Shown here in pieces: positions 11,135 through 24,436 of a stretch of 64,000 bases of DNA. The translations under genes and the position numbers were made by a program. The first letter of the stretch is position 1, and each line of letters starts with the position of its first letter. The stretch spans positions 12,182,146 to 12,246,145 of the forward strand of contig CM038921.1 of the NCBI GenBank assembly GCA_021904315.1, read 5' to 3'. The notes beneath the pieces are model-generated. The model ran no database searches, was not told the DNA's origin, and worked only from the letters and a program-made list of their open reading frames with translations. This stretch comes from Sphagnum magellanicum (Eukaryota > Streptophyta > Sphagnopsida > Sphagnales > Sphagnaceae).

Positions 11135-14100
11135 ATGGAGTGCGCGGCCGCAGCAGCAGCAGCAGCAGCTTCAGAGTGCAGGACAGCAGCTTCGCGTATG
11201 AAGAAAACGGGAAGCCTGGTGATGATGATGATGAAGGTGATGATTTGTGTGGTGCTCTTGGTACTAGTGCTACTAGTGCCTTGTAGCAATGGACAGTATT
11301 CACAGACAGTGTTGCTGGCACAAAGAACTGGATTCCACTTCCAACCTATCAAGAATTGGATGAATGGTAAGGAGCAGCACTCCCACCCCCGCCCCTCCCC
11401 TGAAAAGAAAAGAAAAGAAGCAGAGGTTTTGGGGAAACCAATCAATTTCAAGTCTACACGGTTTTGCCTGGGAAGATCAAATTTCCAGGATCGATATAAT
11501 TCTTGGTGTCAAGGATGAGTTTGTAGACTGGAATTTATTTTTTTGATTGCAATGTTGTTGTTTTTCAGCTCAAAGAAAGAAAGAAAGAAAGAAAGAAAGA
11601 ATCGGAGGAGCCCAGGAAGAATTTATTGGTGAATGTCATGAATTGTGACTTTGCTAGTAGTTTCCTCAATTCAAATCCTCAAGAAGGAAGTATGCCCAGT
11701 AGTGGATTCAATCTCTAAGAGAGTTTATGAATTCATCTCTGGAGAATCTGAGAATTGGGCACCCACAAAATCACTAGCTTAGAGAACGGTTGTGTCTGTC
11801 ACAAATTTTGCACAGACCTATTGTTGGCATGCCTTATTGCATGCAAGTCTGTTGTCTCCTTACTCAAGAATTCTCTGTTGCTCCTCTTGCTGATCTTTAG
11901 CTCCAAGGGATTTGTTGTCTGTCTGTCTTGGGTTGAGATCTGATGGATTTTGTCTGACATTGAAATTCGGTTTTGGTGGGGGGTGGTGACAAAATTGGGC
12001 CCTTTGGGTTGGTTTGGATCCACTGAAATTTTGCAACTTCCACAATGATCAGATCCAAATGGTTAGTTCCTGAATCCCACCCTCTCTTCTACATATATTT
12101 CGTTGCATCTTATTGTGACTGCAGCTTTTAGTTCTTGTGATCAATATACTCACACTACTTTGATTTTGCCATTTCTGCAACTGCTGCTGCATTCTTGAAT
12201 CTTTTTGGACATATTCTTTTTTTTGGTTTTTTCTTCCCGTTTTGCTTTGCTACTTGAATCCAGGCAGTCCTGGAACATTAATCCATTATATTAGATTCAG
12301 GATTTCAGTCCTTGTGTATGCCGCACAAAGTTTGAAACACTTTTGTTGAATCTCTTTGTTTAAATTTCTGTGAGAACCTGGACCTCCGGCAGACCTCAGA
12401 TCCTTGTTGCAAAGCAAAGAAATTGCTGCTGTTGTTTCTGTCTGCTTTGGACATTCTTATGCTTTTCAGGAGTTGATTCACTGAGGGTTGATTTTTCCGC
12501 TCTGACTTATGCAACATCTGCACCATAAAGAATATATATATATGTATGTATGTATATATGTCAGACCTGCAAAAACCAACACATATAGATCTTTGCTCTC
12601 TTTGTTACACAAACTCAACAGATCAAGCTTTGTGATGTGCGCACTGCAGGTAGGTAGGTGTGTGAGCCTGCAGGTCTTGTAACTTGTTGCCATGAGGTTT
12701 CAAGGACAGCTTTTTTTGTCTGTAAAATCTGCTTCTTGGAGGTTGTTATGGATTGGTAACATCTAAGACCTGTCTTACCTGGGAAAGCAAATTGGAGAAC
12801 TCTAATTGCTCCAAATTCTGACTCCAAATTCCATGTTTAAGTAGAACTTGTACAAGCCACAAAAAAAAAAGAAGCCTCATCATCGGTTTTTGCTGAATCA
12901 TAACAACCCCTTTGAAATCATCCCTTAGAACTGGTTTGAAATTTGTCTAGCATATACAGTAATACACACAGCTGGGTGCGAAACTAATATGTGAATTATT
13001 ACTGGGTTGTTGTTTTCTATGTGAATTCTTCTTGCTAGGGCCACTGTATTATAAGGGCTACTACCACCTGTTTTATCAGTATGATCCGTATGCGGCTGTG
13101 TGGGGAAATATAGTCTGGGGCCATGCGGTGTCCACAGACCTGATTCATTGGCGTTATTTGGAGGAAGCATTAGTGGGCAGTGAGTGGTATGACATATACG
13201 GGTGCTGGTCAGGATCTGCAACCCTTTTGGATGATGGCACACCTGTGATCTTGTACACAGGCTGGTCCAATGCTTCTGCGGTAATTCAATCACAGACACA
13301 AAATCTGGCATTTCCTGCTAATGCATCTGACCCTCTTCTCCTCAAGTGGGTTAAGGTATGCCCCTGGCGCCTGGCCCCCTTCCTCCTGCCATATCTGACT
13401 TTTGAGGCCTTATTATGACTGTGTTGTAAAATTGACATGGTTCTTGTTGCCTTGCACATATTGTGAAACTAGTGCTGATTATGCAGTCGTATTGAACTGT
13501 TCATTCTGCAGAGTTGAGAGATATTATTATAGGATTTGTTGCTAAGTCTTCCTTCTACTGAACATTCAATAAGGTCATTGTTTTTGTGTGTGTTTGAAGT
13601 CAGCCCATAATCCAATTGCAACAGCACCACCAGGTTACAACAGTAGCTTCTTCCGGGACCCAACAACCGGTTGGCAAGGGCCAGATGGTGAGTGGCGGAT
13701 TTTGGTGGGTGCCAACCTGGGTACTGGAGGCAATATTGGAACAGCTCTAGTTTACAAGAGCAAAGATTTTCAAACCTGGTCCTTTGAGCACCCATTGCAT
13801 GAGGTACCTGGAACAGGAATGTGGGAATGCCCTGACTTTTACCCTGTGGCCTTGTCGGGCAGCAAGCTGGGCTTGGACACATCCGTGCTGGGTGCATCAC
13901 AGAAGCATGTTCTCAAAATCAGTTCAAACAATCTGCGGCATGACTACTATTCAGTTGGGACGTATTATTTTAACAACCAGACTTATGAGCCTGATATCAA
14001 GCAATTAGACACAGCCATTGGACTCCGTTATGACTATGGAAATTACTATGCATCAAAATCCTTCTTTGACCAACACAAAGGGCGGCGCATTTTGTTTGGC

Positions 14101-15944
14101 TGGGTGGAAGAGTCTGATAGCGCACAGGAAGACATTGCCAAGGGTTGGTCATCTATTCAGGTGCTTGTCCTGGAATCGCTCTGCAAATTGTGTTTTTCAT
14201 TCTTTAGTCATATTGTTGCTTACTTGCTGTTGTTCTTTCTTTTTCTTTTTCTTAGTGCTGATAATAATGCACAGCAATGAATTCAATCAAGGAATTGGTG
14301 GGATTGCTGGATCTGGATTTGGCAAATTTTGTGTTTTGAACTAATTGGGTGTGTATATGGGGAGCCAGGCAATCCCAAGGCAAATATGGTTGGACAGTGT
14401 GACCCCTACAGCTCTACTACAGTTACCAATAGAGGAGGTTAAGAACCTTCGAAGCACTAAATATGAACAGACGAATGTTACATTGAGTCCTGGCTCAGTT
14501 TTTCCTGCACAGGGAGTTCAAGGCGTGCAGGTATTGTGATTGCATTTGCTGTAATTTTGGACATTGCAACTTCAAGGCCAATTGCCTTGTATGTTGTGTT
14601 CAGGTTTTGAATGCAAACTAAACTGTTCTAGTGGAGAGAATTCATCCTTTACCAAAAGAATTTGAATGTGCAGGAGAGCGGGAATTCCATGTGGGAAGAA
14701 GAACCAGAATCTCACCATGAACTAACTGCCTTTTGTTTGCTGGCAGCTTGACATAGAATTGACATTTTCCCTGCCAAATGTGCCACAAAACTCCACAACG
14801 GAGGAATTTTTGGGGGAAGAGGGCCCAGTTGAATGTAGTAAAATTGGGGCAGGAACAAAGGGCGCAAAATATGGACCATTTGGTATCCTTGTCTTGGCAA
14901 CAGAGGATTTACAAGAGCAAACAGCTTTCTTCTTCTACTTTTCCTATTCTCAAAAATCTGGCTGGTTGACACTGCTGTGCAACGACCGAAGCAAGTACTG
15001 AAATTTTTTCTAAACCTTTCTTCTTCATATCTTTCATTCTTTAATTTTCAGTCAGTTGCAGTTTGTAACACAATCATGGAGAAGTTTCCAGAATTTGCCC
15101 CATTTTGAAACGCAAAAACCTCAGAGTCTGCTAGCCATGTAATCAGCACTACCTGTTCTGGAAATGAAGCCCAAGAAACTTGTGCCACAAGTTCTTTGAT
15201 GAACTATCATTGTATGTCACTTGATAACAAGAGAATAAGTTTTTAGGCTTTGGCAGTGCATTGAGGATTGCAAGAAAAGGAGCTGACATGATGGATTCTG
15301 AAATTTGTGCTTAGGTCATCGGTAGCATCAAATCTAGACAAGTCATCATATGGGACATACTTGCGTGTGTATCCAAATGACAAGTCTCTTGTTTTACGTA
15401 TCTTGGTGAGTGATTTTCTCTCTCTGGGTTTGTGAAATTCCTTGGTTGATTCATGGTTGACAGCATTTTTATTCTATCTATTGCAAATCATATTTGTTTT
15501 CAGGCATAATTTTATGCAAGTTTTGCACATTTGTGTTTTTGGGTCATATTTTTTTGCTAGTCTTGCACATGATCTGCAGTAAGAAGTTTGTAGTCTTGAT
15601 GAATAGAAGGCTTGATTTTGTAAAATTCAATTGGGATCTTTCCACCCAAATGTCATGACCACAATATCGATACTGTATATGCTTGGAGTATATATAATCA
15701 TTGTCCCAAAAAAAGGAGGAAACTTTGTTGAAGAAAAGGCAATTCGTTCTTGTTGCAGGTGGACCATTCTGTGGTGGAAACTTTTGGACAGTGGGGTAGG
15801 ATTGCCATCACTTCACGGGTGTATCCACAATATGCAATTGGAAATTCGGCTAAAGTGTTCCTGTTCAACAATGGCACTGAAGACGTGAAGGCTCAAAGCC
15901 TGAAGATCTGGAACGTGAACACAGTAAAACTAACCAATTTCTAA
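11135..15944 (+). CDS. GH32 beta-fructofuranosidase, cell-wall invertase type, 8 exons
   Basis: The family hydrolyses sucrose (invertase) or fructans in the apoplast. My splice model: 11,135-11,366; 12,053-12,061; 13,039-13,355; 13,600-14,160; 14,369-14,530; 14,747-14,994; 15,315-15,405; 15,759-15,944. All introns are GT..AG and the frame closes to 601 aa. The N-terminus has a poly-Ala run (GCA/CAG repeat) and then a hydrophobic signal segment ending near PCSNG. An in-frame ATG at 11,198 would give a more standard signal peptide. Active-site motifs are NDPNG at 77-81 (nucleophile Asp78), RDP at 205-207 and WECPDF at 261-266 (acid/base Glu262). Pro in WECPDF is the cell-wall form; vacuolar enzymes have Val. 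The C-terminal beta-sandwich ends with [11 protein letters not shown] and [11 protein letters not shown]. Residues 296-299 read NNLR where sucrose-cleaving cell-wall enzymes have an Asp...Lys/Arg pair, so it could instead be a fructan exohydrolase or a non-catalytic homologue. Confidence 0.95.
11572..11600. repeat. GAAA microsatellite in invertase intron 1
   Basis: About seven AAAG/GAAA units in the first intron, about 205 bp after the donor site. Confidence 0.85.
12053..12061 (+). other. 9-nt mini-exon (exon 2) of the invertase gene
   Basis: The sequence ag|ATCCAAATG|gttagt gives a 9-base exon. It joins exon 1 ending ...AATG (11,366) to exon 3 starting GGCCACTG (13,039) and makes exactly the codons for N-D-P-N-G-P. 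Plant beta-fructosidase genes are known for this mini-exon, among the smallest described in plants. Without it the catalytic Asp78 and the NDPNG motif are lost, although the frame is kept because the exon is a multiple of three. Confidence 0.93.
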
Positions 15945-17639
15945 GAAAAGTAGTGGGGCAATTTAGAAAGTTCAAATCAATCGGAAACAAAAACTCTGCA
16001 AGATAGCTGGGTTGCTTTGAGGTAATGGGAAATTGTTAATTCACAGTGGCAGCATGATTTGTAGCCCTTTTGTGTGCTTTGTATGGGTTTTTGCAGATGT
16101 GAGAGCCAATGCTGGTGTACAAGATTTAAACCAAAGAAAAAGTTCATTAGTAGCTCCATTGTTGATCTGCTACTTAAATATTGTAACCCATTCAATCACA
16201 CAGAGAAGCCCATTTACAAGTTTTATATCTGAGTTTGAGAATTTGAGTGAGTGAATCCCATCCTACCTGGTCTTCTGTGATGGTCAGAAGGGAAAAAATA
16301 GTCATCAAATGCTTGCATTGTCTCTCTTGCTGGTTACTGCAGAATGTCTAGGCACATAGAAAATCAAGTCTTGGACCAGAAAAAAAACTTATTAACTCTT
16401 CACAGTTTCACTTCCTTTCCTTTTCTGGTGTCCAATTTTCTATGGAGTGAAGATTTCTATCAGCGTTGTTGATGTCCATTTGGGAGCCACATTCGGTAGT
16501 AGACTTCTTTCCAGGTTCAGATTGCATGGCAGAGTGAGTATGTGTCCCAACACCATGGACTTCACATCCATTTGCATCAACAACAACACCCACAAAGTAC
16601 AATAAGACTCATCCTTGTCACATGAGCTTGGGGGGCTTCCTTTCAAAGTAAATCTTCTTCTTTGTCCCCTCCCTCTTGAGTTATTTCCATCTTTGTCCCC
16701 TCCCTCTTGAGCTATTTCCAACTTTCCCCCTGCTGTTTTGTGTTTGTAAATTGTTCATTTCAAATAACATGTAACATATCACTCCCAAACTTAGGTCTGC
16801 CAAATTTTGCTCCAAGGTTCTTAGTCCTGGATGAACATATTTCAACAGCATCAAAGCATGTTTTATGTACTTGTTGTCTTCACATAAATTGGGGTCCAAA
16901 GTTTGGTCCAAAAACTTTTCTCCTCAAGGCTCCTTGTTTCTTGTTTTCAGGTGTTCTAAAGCCAAGCAAAAGCTATTTTCCCCTGGGTTTTTCTTTTTTC
17001 TTTTTTCTGGGTGTGCTTAAAACACTTACAAAACCAAATCTGAAATGAGAGAGTAATAGGCTAAAATTATGAAATAATATACACTAGAGGACCCTTCCTC
17101 AAATGAAAACTATAGGTTTGCCAATTAATGTTAAAATTTTGAAAAATAGCCATTTGTGTATGCCTCTTGAAGGAGGAACATCCCCTTAAAAGTTATTTCA
17201 ATTGAATAGAGGGCCAACATATAAATGAACCCTAAAAAACTGTTGGATTGTAACAACAAAAATATCTCAAATTTCAGGATTTTGAGTTTGGATGATATGT
17301 GATTTGTATATAAAAAGATAAAGATTACATACTTTTACCCAGTGATTTTATTTTTTGGGTTTTTGGGAAGTCACCAATGTGGCTATCATGGGCATGCAAA
17401 AATAGGAGATTGTGCCAATTGGAGTAGCAAGATAAGCTAAAAAACATGTGAAAGAAAATTCAGCCATGTCAAATGGTGTAATGAGATGGATTTGTAAGTG
17501 AAATTTTATGTAGCTACTTTATCATGCAACATATTAGGTTTTGCACAAGCAATTCAAATATTCCATTAGAATTCAGAATATTTTATGAATATTCTGGGTA
17601 AATTTTCAAAATGATTTTTAAGCACCCTAATTAAGTGTA
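15945..17639. other. Invertase 3' region and intergenic sequence
   Basis: The first few hundred bases are presumably the invertase 3' untranslated region. No second gene is seen. A 24-bp direct repeat (ctttgtcccctccctcttgag) occurs twice, at about 16,660-16,680 and 16,691-16,711. The remainder is AT-rich. Confidence 0.5.
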
Positions 17640-18140
17640 AGTAAATTATAAATTTTATTTCCTAATGAATTTAGTTGCATCTTACAATTTTTTGCACATT
17701 GTTTGGATAAAAATGGAAGTGATTTCCCCAAGTCACCAAAGCATATGATATTCATGTAACACTATCTTTTTTAGTGACAACATGCTCAACCACTGAGTTT
17801 GGACATTATTCCAAATGATTTTCAACCCCTTGGTCTCCAAAACCTTAACAACCTTATGCAACTTTAATGTCTGCATTGAAGATTAGCTGAAATATGCATA
17901 TAAGGTTTGCAAAAAACCATCAATCATAGAGACCATGGGAAAAAGTGAAAAAATTTGAATTGCAAGATGTGCTCTATGTGCAACACAATGAACACCAACC
18001 AAGTGAAGCATTGTCATGCCCCTTAATTATTGGGAAATCACACCTATGTGTTTTCCCTCAAACATGACCATTCCATCCACACCAAAGCAAACCATTTCTC
18101 CCCTAGTTTAGGGTGTGTCACACCTCCATACTTCAACAAC
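17640..18140 (-). mobile_element. hAT-like transposase relic (ZNF862/DUF4371 type)
   Basis: The minus strand reads in one main frame, with stops, as the middle of a hAT-derived transposase. From high to low coordinate: MVCFGVDGMVMFEGKHIGVI (about 18,095-18,030), GVHCVAHRAHLAIQIFSLFP (about 17,995-17,935), FLQTLYAYFS, LKLHKVVKVLETKGLK, then NVQTQWLSML near 17,790. The patterns FGxDG, HCxAHRxxLAxQ and NVxTxWxSML are characteristic of the RNase-H-like fold of this group. In-frame stops occur after VISQ and after AYFS, among others. No terminal repeats or target duplication were found, and the N-terminal zinc finger and C-terminal dimerisation domain are not readable. It is not the same family as the large hAT element at 44-53 kb. 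Confidence 0.65.
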
Positions 18141-21100
18141 AAGAATTATTTAAGAGATGTTATGAGCTCTTGTCCATCCTAAGTTGACCCATTCCAAAGT
18201 TACTCCACCCTTATACAACATGCACTAATTAATCCAAGACTAATGGTTAAGAATTGAAACCTCATTGGTCATTAGTTTTTTAATATCTCCCTTATGAAAA
18301 GGAGCTAAGTTTGGACCTTTGTCTTGTGGGGCCTTGGTTACCATGGTTGGAATTTTGATGACTTGAGTTACAACCACTGCCATTGCACCTCTTGTTGCGA
18401 GATATTCACAACATTACCCTCAAGTTCCTTACTTCCATCATGAATTGCAACTAAAACATATATCATGCCATCCTTTTTATCTCTTGAAACCTCCAAAACT
18501 CAAAAAGCTTGAAAAATAAAAGTGATGTGGGAAGAGGGTGATAACTCAACAAGAAGAATTAGATCCAATGAAAAAAAAATGTCATCCTCCTTATTAATCC
18601 TTCTAAAGTCCACACATTGGGCTAAATATGAAGGGCAAAGAAAACTACACATCTCTTTCCTCCATTTTCTCCATCATCATTTTTTTAAAACTTAAAAATA
18701 TTTCAAATGAAAAAATTGAAACAATGGGATTGTTGTGAAAAGGGAAAGGAATTGTGAAGTTCCTTTTGCCATCATCACCTTTTTGCATTTCAATCTTTGC
18801 ATTTGCATTGCTTATATCCAATGAAAGTCAAAATGAAAACAACTTTGTAAACAACTTTCCTTCATTGCCACAACATGTTACTTGCTACACAACGTCACTC
18901 TTTGGATATAGTTGAAGTTTCTTAAAATTTTGCTAGTTTTGGGATACCTTGGGTGATATCTAGGAGTTGTAACATTTTGAACCCAACAATATTGTAAAAA
19001 AAAAATCAATTTCAATTTAAAGCTCATCTATTATAACCTTCCATATTTGTCTTTTGTGTTTCACCTTTGACTTTTACTTTTGTGATTCTTCTTTGAATAC
19101 CTACAAGTCTAATTTGTGTTGATCTTGCTTTACTTTCACCAATCTACTTTCACTATTTTGAGGTTTGATTTCTATTGTTCTAGCTTTATTTTGAGTACTT
19201 TGAAATTTGGTATATGATTTTTTGATCTTACTTTGATGTTTAATCTTTGTTGCTCTAGTTTGTTTTCTCTTGAATTGAAGTTATGACCTTCTTCTTTGCA
19301 CCTCAACATTATAACACTAGGACATAGAAGCTTTAAGAAGGATTGAAGCTCCTCTTGCACATTACTTTGGAACTTTAACATGTTGTAAAAACAAAGAGAA
19401 GTAAAGTTAAAAAGTTGAATTTCATTTGTATCCAAAATTGTCCAAAACCTTGTAAAATTGGTGCTATTATTTTGGTGGGAAAACAATGTGCCCAAAATTG
19501 ATAGGATTTTGGAAATTCTCACCCCATTCATGTGTTGATTTGAGGATCCATTGGGATTTTTGCAATGCTTAATTAAGGATACCATTTTGTGCAAAACTAT
19601 GTAGTTAGGGTTGTCACATTTTTTAATAGTTGTGTGCTATTTAATGTGACATGTAGACCCCAATCACCAAATTACATTTCTCCACACCAAACTAGGGCTT
19701 TTATAAAACCACCCTAATTCATTCCCATAGCCAAACATTAAAAATAAGCCTTGTGTTGGGCCTTGCATATTGAACTTGATTTCTTTTCATTTTTGTGTTC
19801 AACTCAATGCCCATCACTAAACTCTTTTTTTCACTCCAAACTTGGGATATGTAAAATGGGCCCACATCACTTCCATAATCAAACACTAAAAGTAATCCCA
19901 TGTTCTAGACCTTGCATATTTTTGGGGCAAATTGGTGCAAAATTTGGCCCTTGTCTTGGGAACCATATTCATCACAATAGTAGTCTACAACTTCTATTAG
20001 CCACCCATGGTCTTGGATGACATTTAAGGTGCCAAGTTGCATCAAATCATAAAGGAAGTTTGGCCAACATTTTATATTTAAGGTAGTTCTTTTGCTAGTT
20101 TTTCTATTATTTCGATAGTTTTCTCAAGACTTGTCACCATTAAAGCTAAATCTTTTGTGAGATCATTGCCACTCATGCTAAACATCTAGTGGGATGGTTG
20201 CAATCCATGGCACATGACAAAAATGAAAAAAAACTATTAACTATTTTTAATAATCAAAACATGTTTCCAAATTGAACTATGAGTCGTATTTGAATATTTT
20301 CTTTCTATGGGAGCTTGTGTTATGCTCCAAAATCAAGGCTTAGGACTAGTGATTCTTTTATTGGCGAATTTTCACCAAATTTCAACTTGAAAAATATGAT
20401 TTCAACTTATACATAGATTTTTCATGACCCAAATTCACCATATTTCAAAGAAAAAAATTCCATATTGCAAAACTTTTATGATAAGTTCTAATAGGTAGTC
20501 AAGAATATAGAAAGATTATGTTTTTTTCCACTTTCATATTTAATTTGTTTGCAAATTTTTCTAAATTAATTTATGGATGATCACCACTTTGGTTACAACA
20601 CAAAATCTTAAAACAAACCCTACTTGGGACCAACCAAGAAGGAGTACCACTTACCTCATAATAAAAGCAAAAATAATGGGAATCAATGATTTTGGTGTAC
20701 AAGCTTCTGTATTACATCTGTGTTCTTTTGGTCCCAATTTTGGAAATGACTAAATGTCGTGAGATCCTAAATTCAAAGCATTTGTTTGAAAAGGGTATAA
20801 GTTTAAAATGTTGTTAACATTTAGAATTTTACTAAGCTATGCTGTAACTTATGTTGTTGACCCAAATGTGAATTGGTTATTGAACTAATTTTCTTTCCAA
20901 AACCATTTTAATTGAATTTTCAATGACAAAATTGACTAAATATTCAATATTTCTTACACCTTATGTTTAAAGATTTCCAAATCATTGAGAGCTTTCCAAC
21001 AATACCACGAGCATATCCAAATTTGCATATGATTTTTTTTGGATTTAAATGAATTTTAAATAAAAAGTTGTTCAATATTCAATAATTTTTTCACCATAGG

Positions 21101-22635
21101 TTGAAACATTATACAAACCAATTTAGTGCGCCCTAACTCATTGAGTGCTCTCCAATGGTACCAAGAGCGTAGCAAGAGGTGCCATAAGGGAGGTCTTGTT
21201 GTGACAAACAAAATAAACAAGGGGTGTGTCACACACTGTGGCCTTGCCATTTACATGAGAAAGTATGTTTAAAGCAAAAGAAGGATTATGAAAATTCAAA
21301 TATTTCACCATGCAAAAATATAATCTTCAGATAAATCCTCTAAAAGAAACCAAAATCTTTCCAAATATCATAACTCTATAACTAATCTCAAGTTTCAACA
21401 CAAGCCAGAATATCATGTTTAAAAAATCCTTGTATAAAATTAGACCTACTACCTAGGGGCCAAAATCCATTAAGCTACTATACTCTATAATGAATCTAAA
21501 CACAATATCCTTGCCTTGATAGGCAAGCCCAACAAACAACCTTCCTTCATAGATACATTATTGAATGGAGAAGGAGGTGAAATGAAAAAACTCGTCTAAG
21601 TTACGAGTTTGTCAAACTAGAAGGAGGTGAAAAACTCATAAACTACAAGAGTTTGACAAGTCCACTTTGTCAAATTGCATTGCCAAGTTCACTTCACCCT
21701 ATGGACCGCCCTATGACCTTCATGCTGCCCACTAATTAAAAAAATTCTGGGCTGACCGGTGCATGAGTTTGTTTCTGCTGAAACTTCAGAAAAAATCTAT
21801 TGCCCCTGATTTTTATTTATTTATTTATTATCCACAGGCTGCCTATGCCTGCCCCCCCCCACCCCCAAATTTCATCAACAAAACTTCATCCATTGAAAAT
21901 TCACAAATTACGTTTCATGGATTTTCATCTTTCATCCATGGAATTTCAACTTTTAATGCAAAAAACAAAAATTGTGAATGAACTAATGATGGATGAAATA
22001 CATTATAGATGATAAATTTTCGTTGAACTCTATTTCATCTTAAGATATCCAGAATTTTCATGGATGCCTTTTGCTCTCAATATGTTCAAAATAAATAAAT
22101 AAAGACAGTTTTTATTTTTGAAAGGGCTCCTCTCAATCTTGAAAGGGCTATCAAAGAGAGAGAGAGAGAAGGAAAAGGTTTTTTGGGGGCAGACCTATTG
22201 GCAGACCAGAAACAAATTCAGGAAGTGGGCAGCTCAGAAAATTTAAAATATTTGGCCAGCTCGAGGCAGCCCACAGGGTTAAGTGGACCTGGCGATTTGG
22301 CCGTGTAGAGTTGGTGACTAAGGACTGCAAGTTGGAACATAGAGGGGACAAAAGGGTAATATGCACTTCCCAAATTGCTAAAATCAACTTGGCAAAAATA
22401 GTGTAATAACAATGGACTTTGTGATTTGGCAAAGGGGACTTTAGAAACACATAAAGTGAACTTGATAAATTCCATACCTTTGACATTAACCCTTAAATGC
22501 CAAATGGGTCTTCTTGACTATTGATAGCAACTCCAATCGTCACTGTACAGTTTACTTCTATTATGTATACTTTTGTGTTGAATGTCTCACAATGAAAGAA
22601 AGATATGCAGATTCTTTGCATATTTGAGTTTCTTC
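18141..22635. other. Long gene-free stretch
   Basis: Strongly AT-rich with many short frames and no domain I recognise. The part next to 18,140 may hold further worn remains of the neighbouring hAT relic. A C-run lies at about 21,851-21,860, and a direct/inverted pattern around GAGTTTG(T/A)CAA at about 21,600-21,665 is too short to interpret. Confidence 0.45.
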
Positions 22636-22733
22636 ACATACATTTTGGATGAAAAAAGTCAAAATTTCAGCTATATTTTGGATGAAAAAGTCAAAACCTC
22701 ACATATATTTTGGATGAAAAAGTCAAAACATGA
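22636..22733. repeat. Minisatellite, three units of about 33 bp
   Basis: The core ATTTTGGATGAAAAAGTCAA recurs at about 22,641, 22,674 and 22,706, with a period of 32-33 bp. It sits in otherwise gene-free DNA. Confidence 0.8.
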
Positions 22734-24384
22734 CCATTTGACTCAAACCGAGTGTTTTTGGCCCAGCATTTTCACAGAGGATGTTGAGGCTCACAAAAGG
22801 CACAGTAAAGTACAACACCTCTGCATCAAACATTGGACTTATCAAATTTGACATTTGCCATTGTTGCAAGAATCCTGATCTCACATTAAGCAACTTATTC
22901 ATAATCGACAGACACGCAATTTGACCTAGTTAAGTGTTTGGGTTAGGAAAACACTTAACATATATACAATACTAACACTCTAATAGTAAAAAGCTTGACA
23001 TTACAATTTATAACACTTACAAAATAAACAAATTTGAATTTTTAAATAAATTTTATCTATAAAAATAATCGGTCAAGCTCCTTTCATTTCCTTTAGCCTC
23101 CCTACAAATATCTTTCAAGTGCTAGAAGCTTGCGCTCTCCCTCTAAAACCAGGGCCTTTGGTTGTTTACTTTCTTATTTTCATCATTGCACATCACACCT
23201 TAAACCTAACCGCACATCTATTCACCACACATTCATACTTCATTTTTAAATGACATGAGAATTTATCACTCATCACGATTTACACTAGCTTTGACTAAGG
23301 TTAAGTTTGTGAAAGTGGTCATTAGGAACCAAGTTAATGATAAGATAGACTGATGGTTTTAGGAAACAAATTGTGATCACTTCATCATGATATATTTCAT
23401 GTAAGACTTTGAAGATCCTAATGCATTATTCTCAACTTCAAGATTAGGATTTTTGTAAGAACACCAAAATCTTACAAAAATAAACCCTTTCAATTGTCCC
23501 TTATCATGTAAACCTTCCTTCTTCTCCATTTCCCTAATTAAGTAACTAGTTGTGGAAGTTGGTAAGATTTGTAGGTGAGTTAAGTAGGGATGTAATTGGT
23601 TATTAGGGACCTCAATTTAGTTCTCATGTATGATAGGATGTTTAATTCTCACTAGGACCCTCAATTCTTAAATTGGTTTTTAAACTGATTCTCACAATGA
23701 AAACAGATTGGTATCCCATTTGACGAGAATCAGGTTATTAAAAATTGATTATTTTGTTTTAAATTATTTTTAAAAATTGGGTCGATTTTATCAAAGAACC
23801 AAAATCCGATTGTCAAGTAATATAATAAAATTGCCCATTAATGAACACACATTTATCAACAAACATTTATAAATATTTTCCTTGTTTCTTAACCAAGTTG
23901 AGTGATTTTTGTGTCATTAGATCTGATATTAATTTTGAAAGCTGCCCACATACAAGTATGCAGCTGATACTAGATACCTCAATTTTTAAAAATGCTGCGA
24001 CTCCTGTTCGGCAAATCTTGCTGAAAGAATTAAATTTTTGGAAAAGCAAAAAACGGGGTCCAGGAGTCTCAATCTAAATATTTCAGAATTTCAACAATAG
24101 TTTTGAAGTATGCTAAGTCCAATAATAAGTTTATCTTGTGTTTTGAGTTGGGTTCAATTTTCTAGAATTTCCCTAAATAGCTCTTCATGATATTTTTCTT
24201 TTTCTTTTTTGGCCTGACCCTCTTGAGAATTAATTAGTGTCGAAGATGAGTGGTAAGTATCTGACTAGTCTCTCTAAAAATAAGATACCCACCCAACATT
24301 GGTTTCAACTGGCCATTATAGTGTGTTGGATGGATGAATATGGAACAACAAATTTTGTGTCAGAATACCAGCAACATCCATTTG

Positions 24385-24387
<3 letters not shown>
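22734..24387. other. Intergenic, nothing recognised
   Basis: AT-rich, no recognisable genes. It lies upstream of the first LysM receptor gene and may hold distal promoter sequence. Confidence 0.45.
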
Positions 24388-24421
<34 letters not shown>

Positions 24422-24436
24422 CTCTCTCTCTCTCTC
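24388..24436. repeat. CA/CT compound microsatellite
   Basis: About 15 CA units to 24,418 followed by about 9 TC units to 24,436. It lies about 330-380 bp upstream of the first in-frame ATG of the LysM receptor gene. Confidence 0.92.

Noticed and set aside
11115-11451. Minus-strand frames across invertase exon 1 with poly-Ala/Leu
   Set aside because: Shadows of the microsatellites and of the GCA/CAG run in the real exon.
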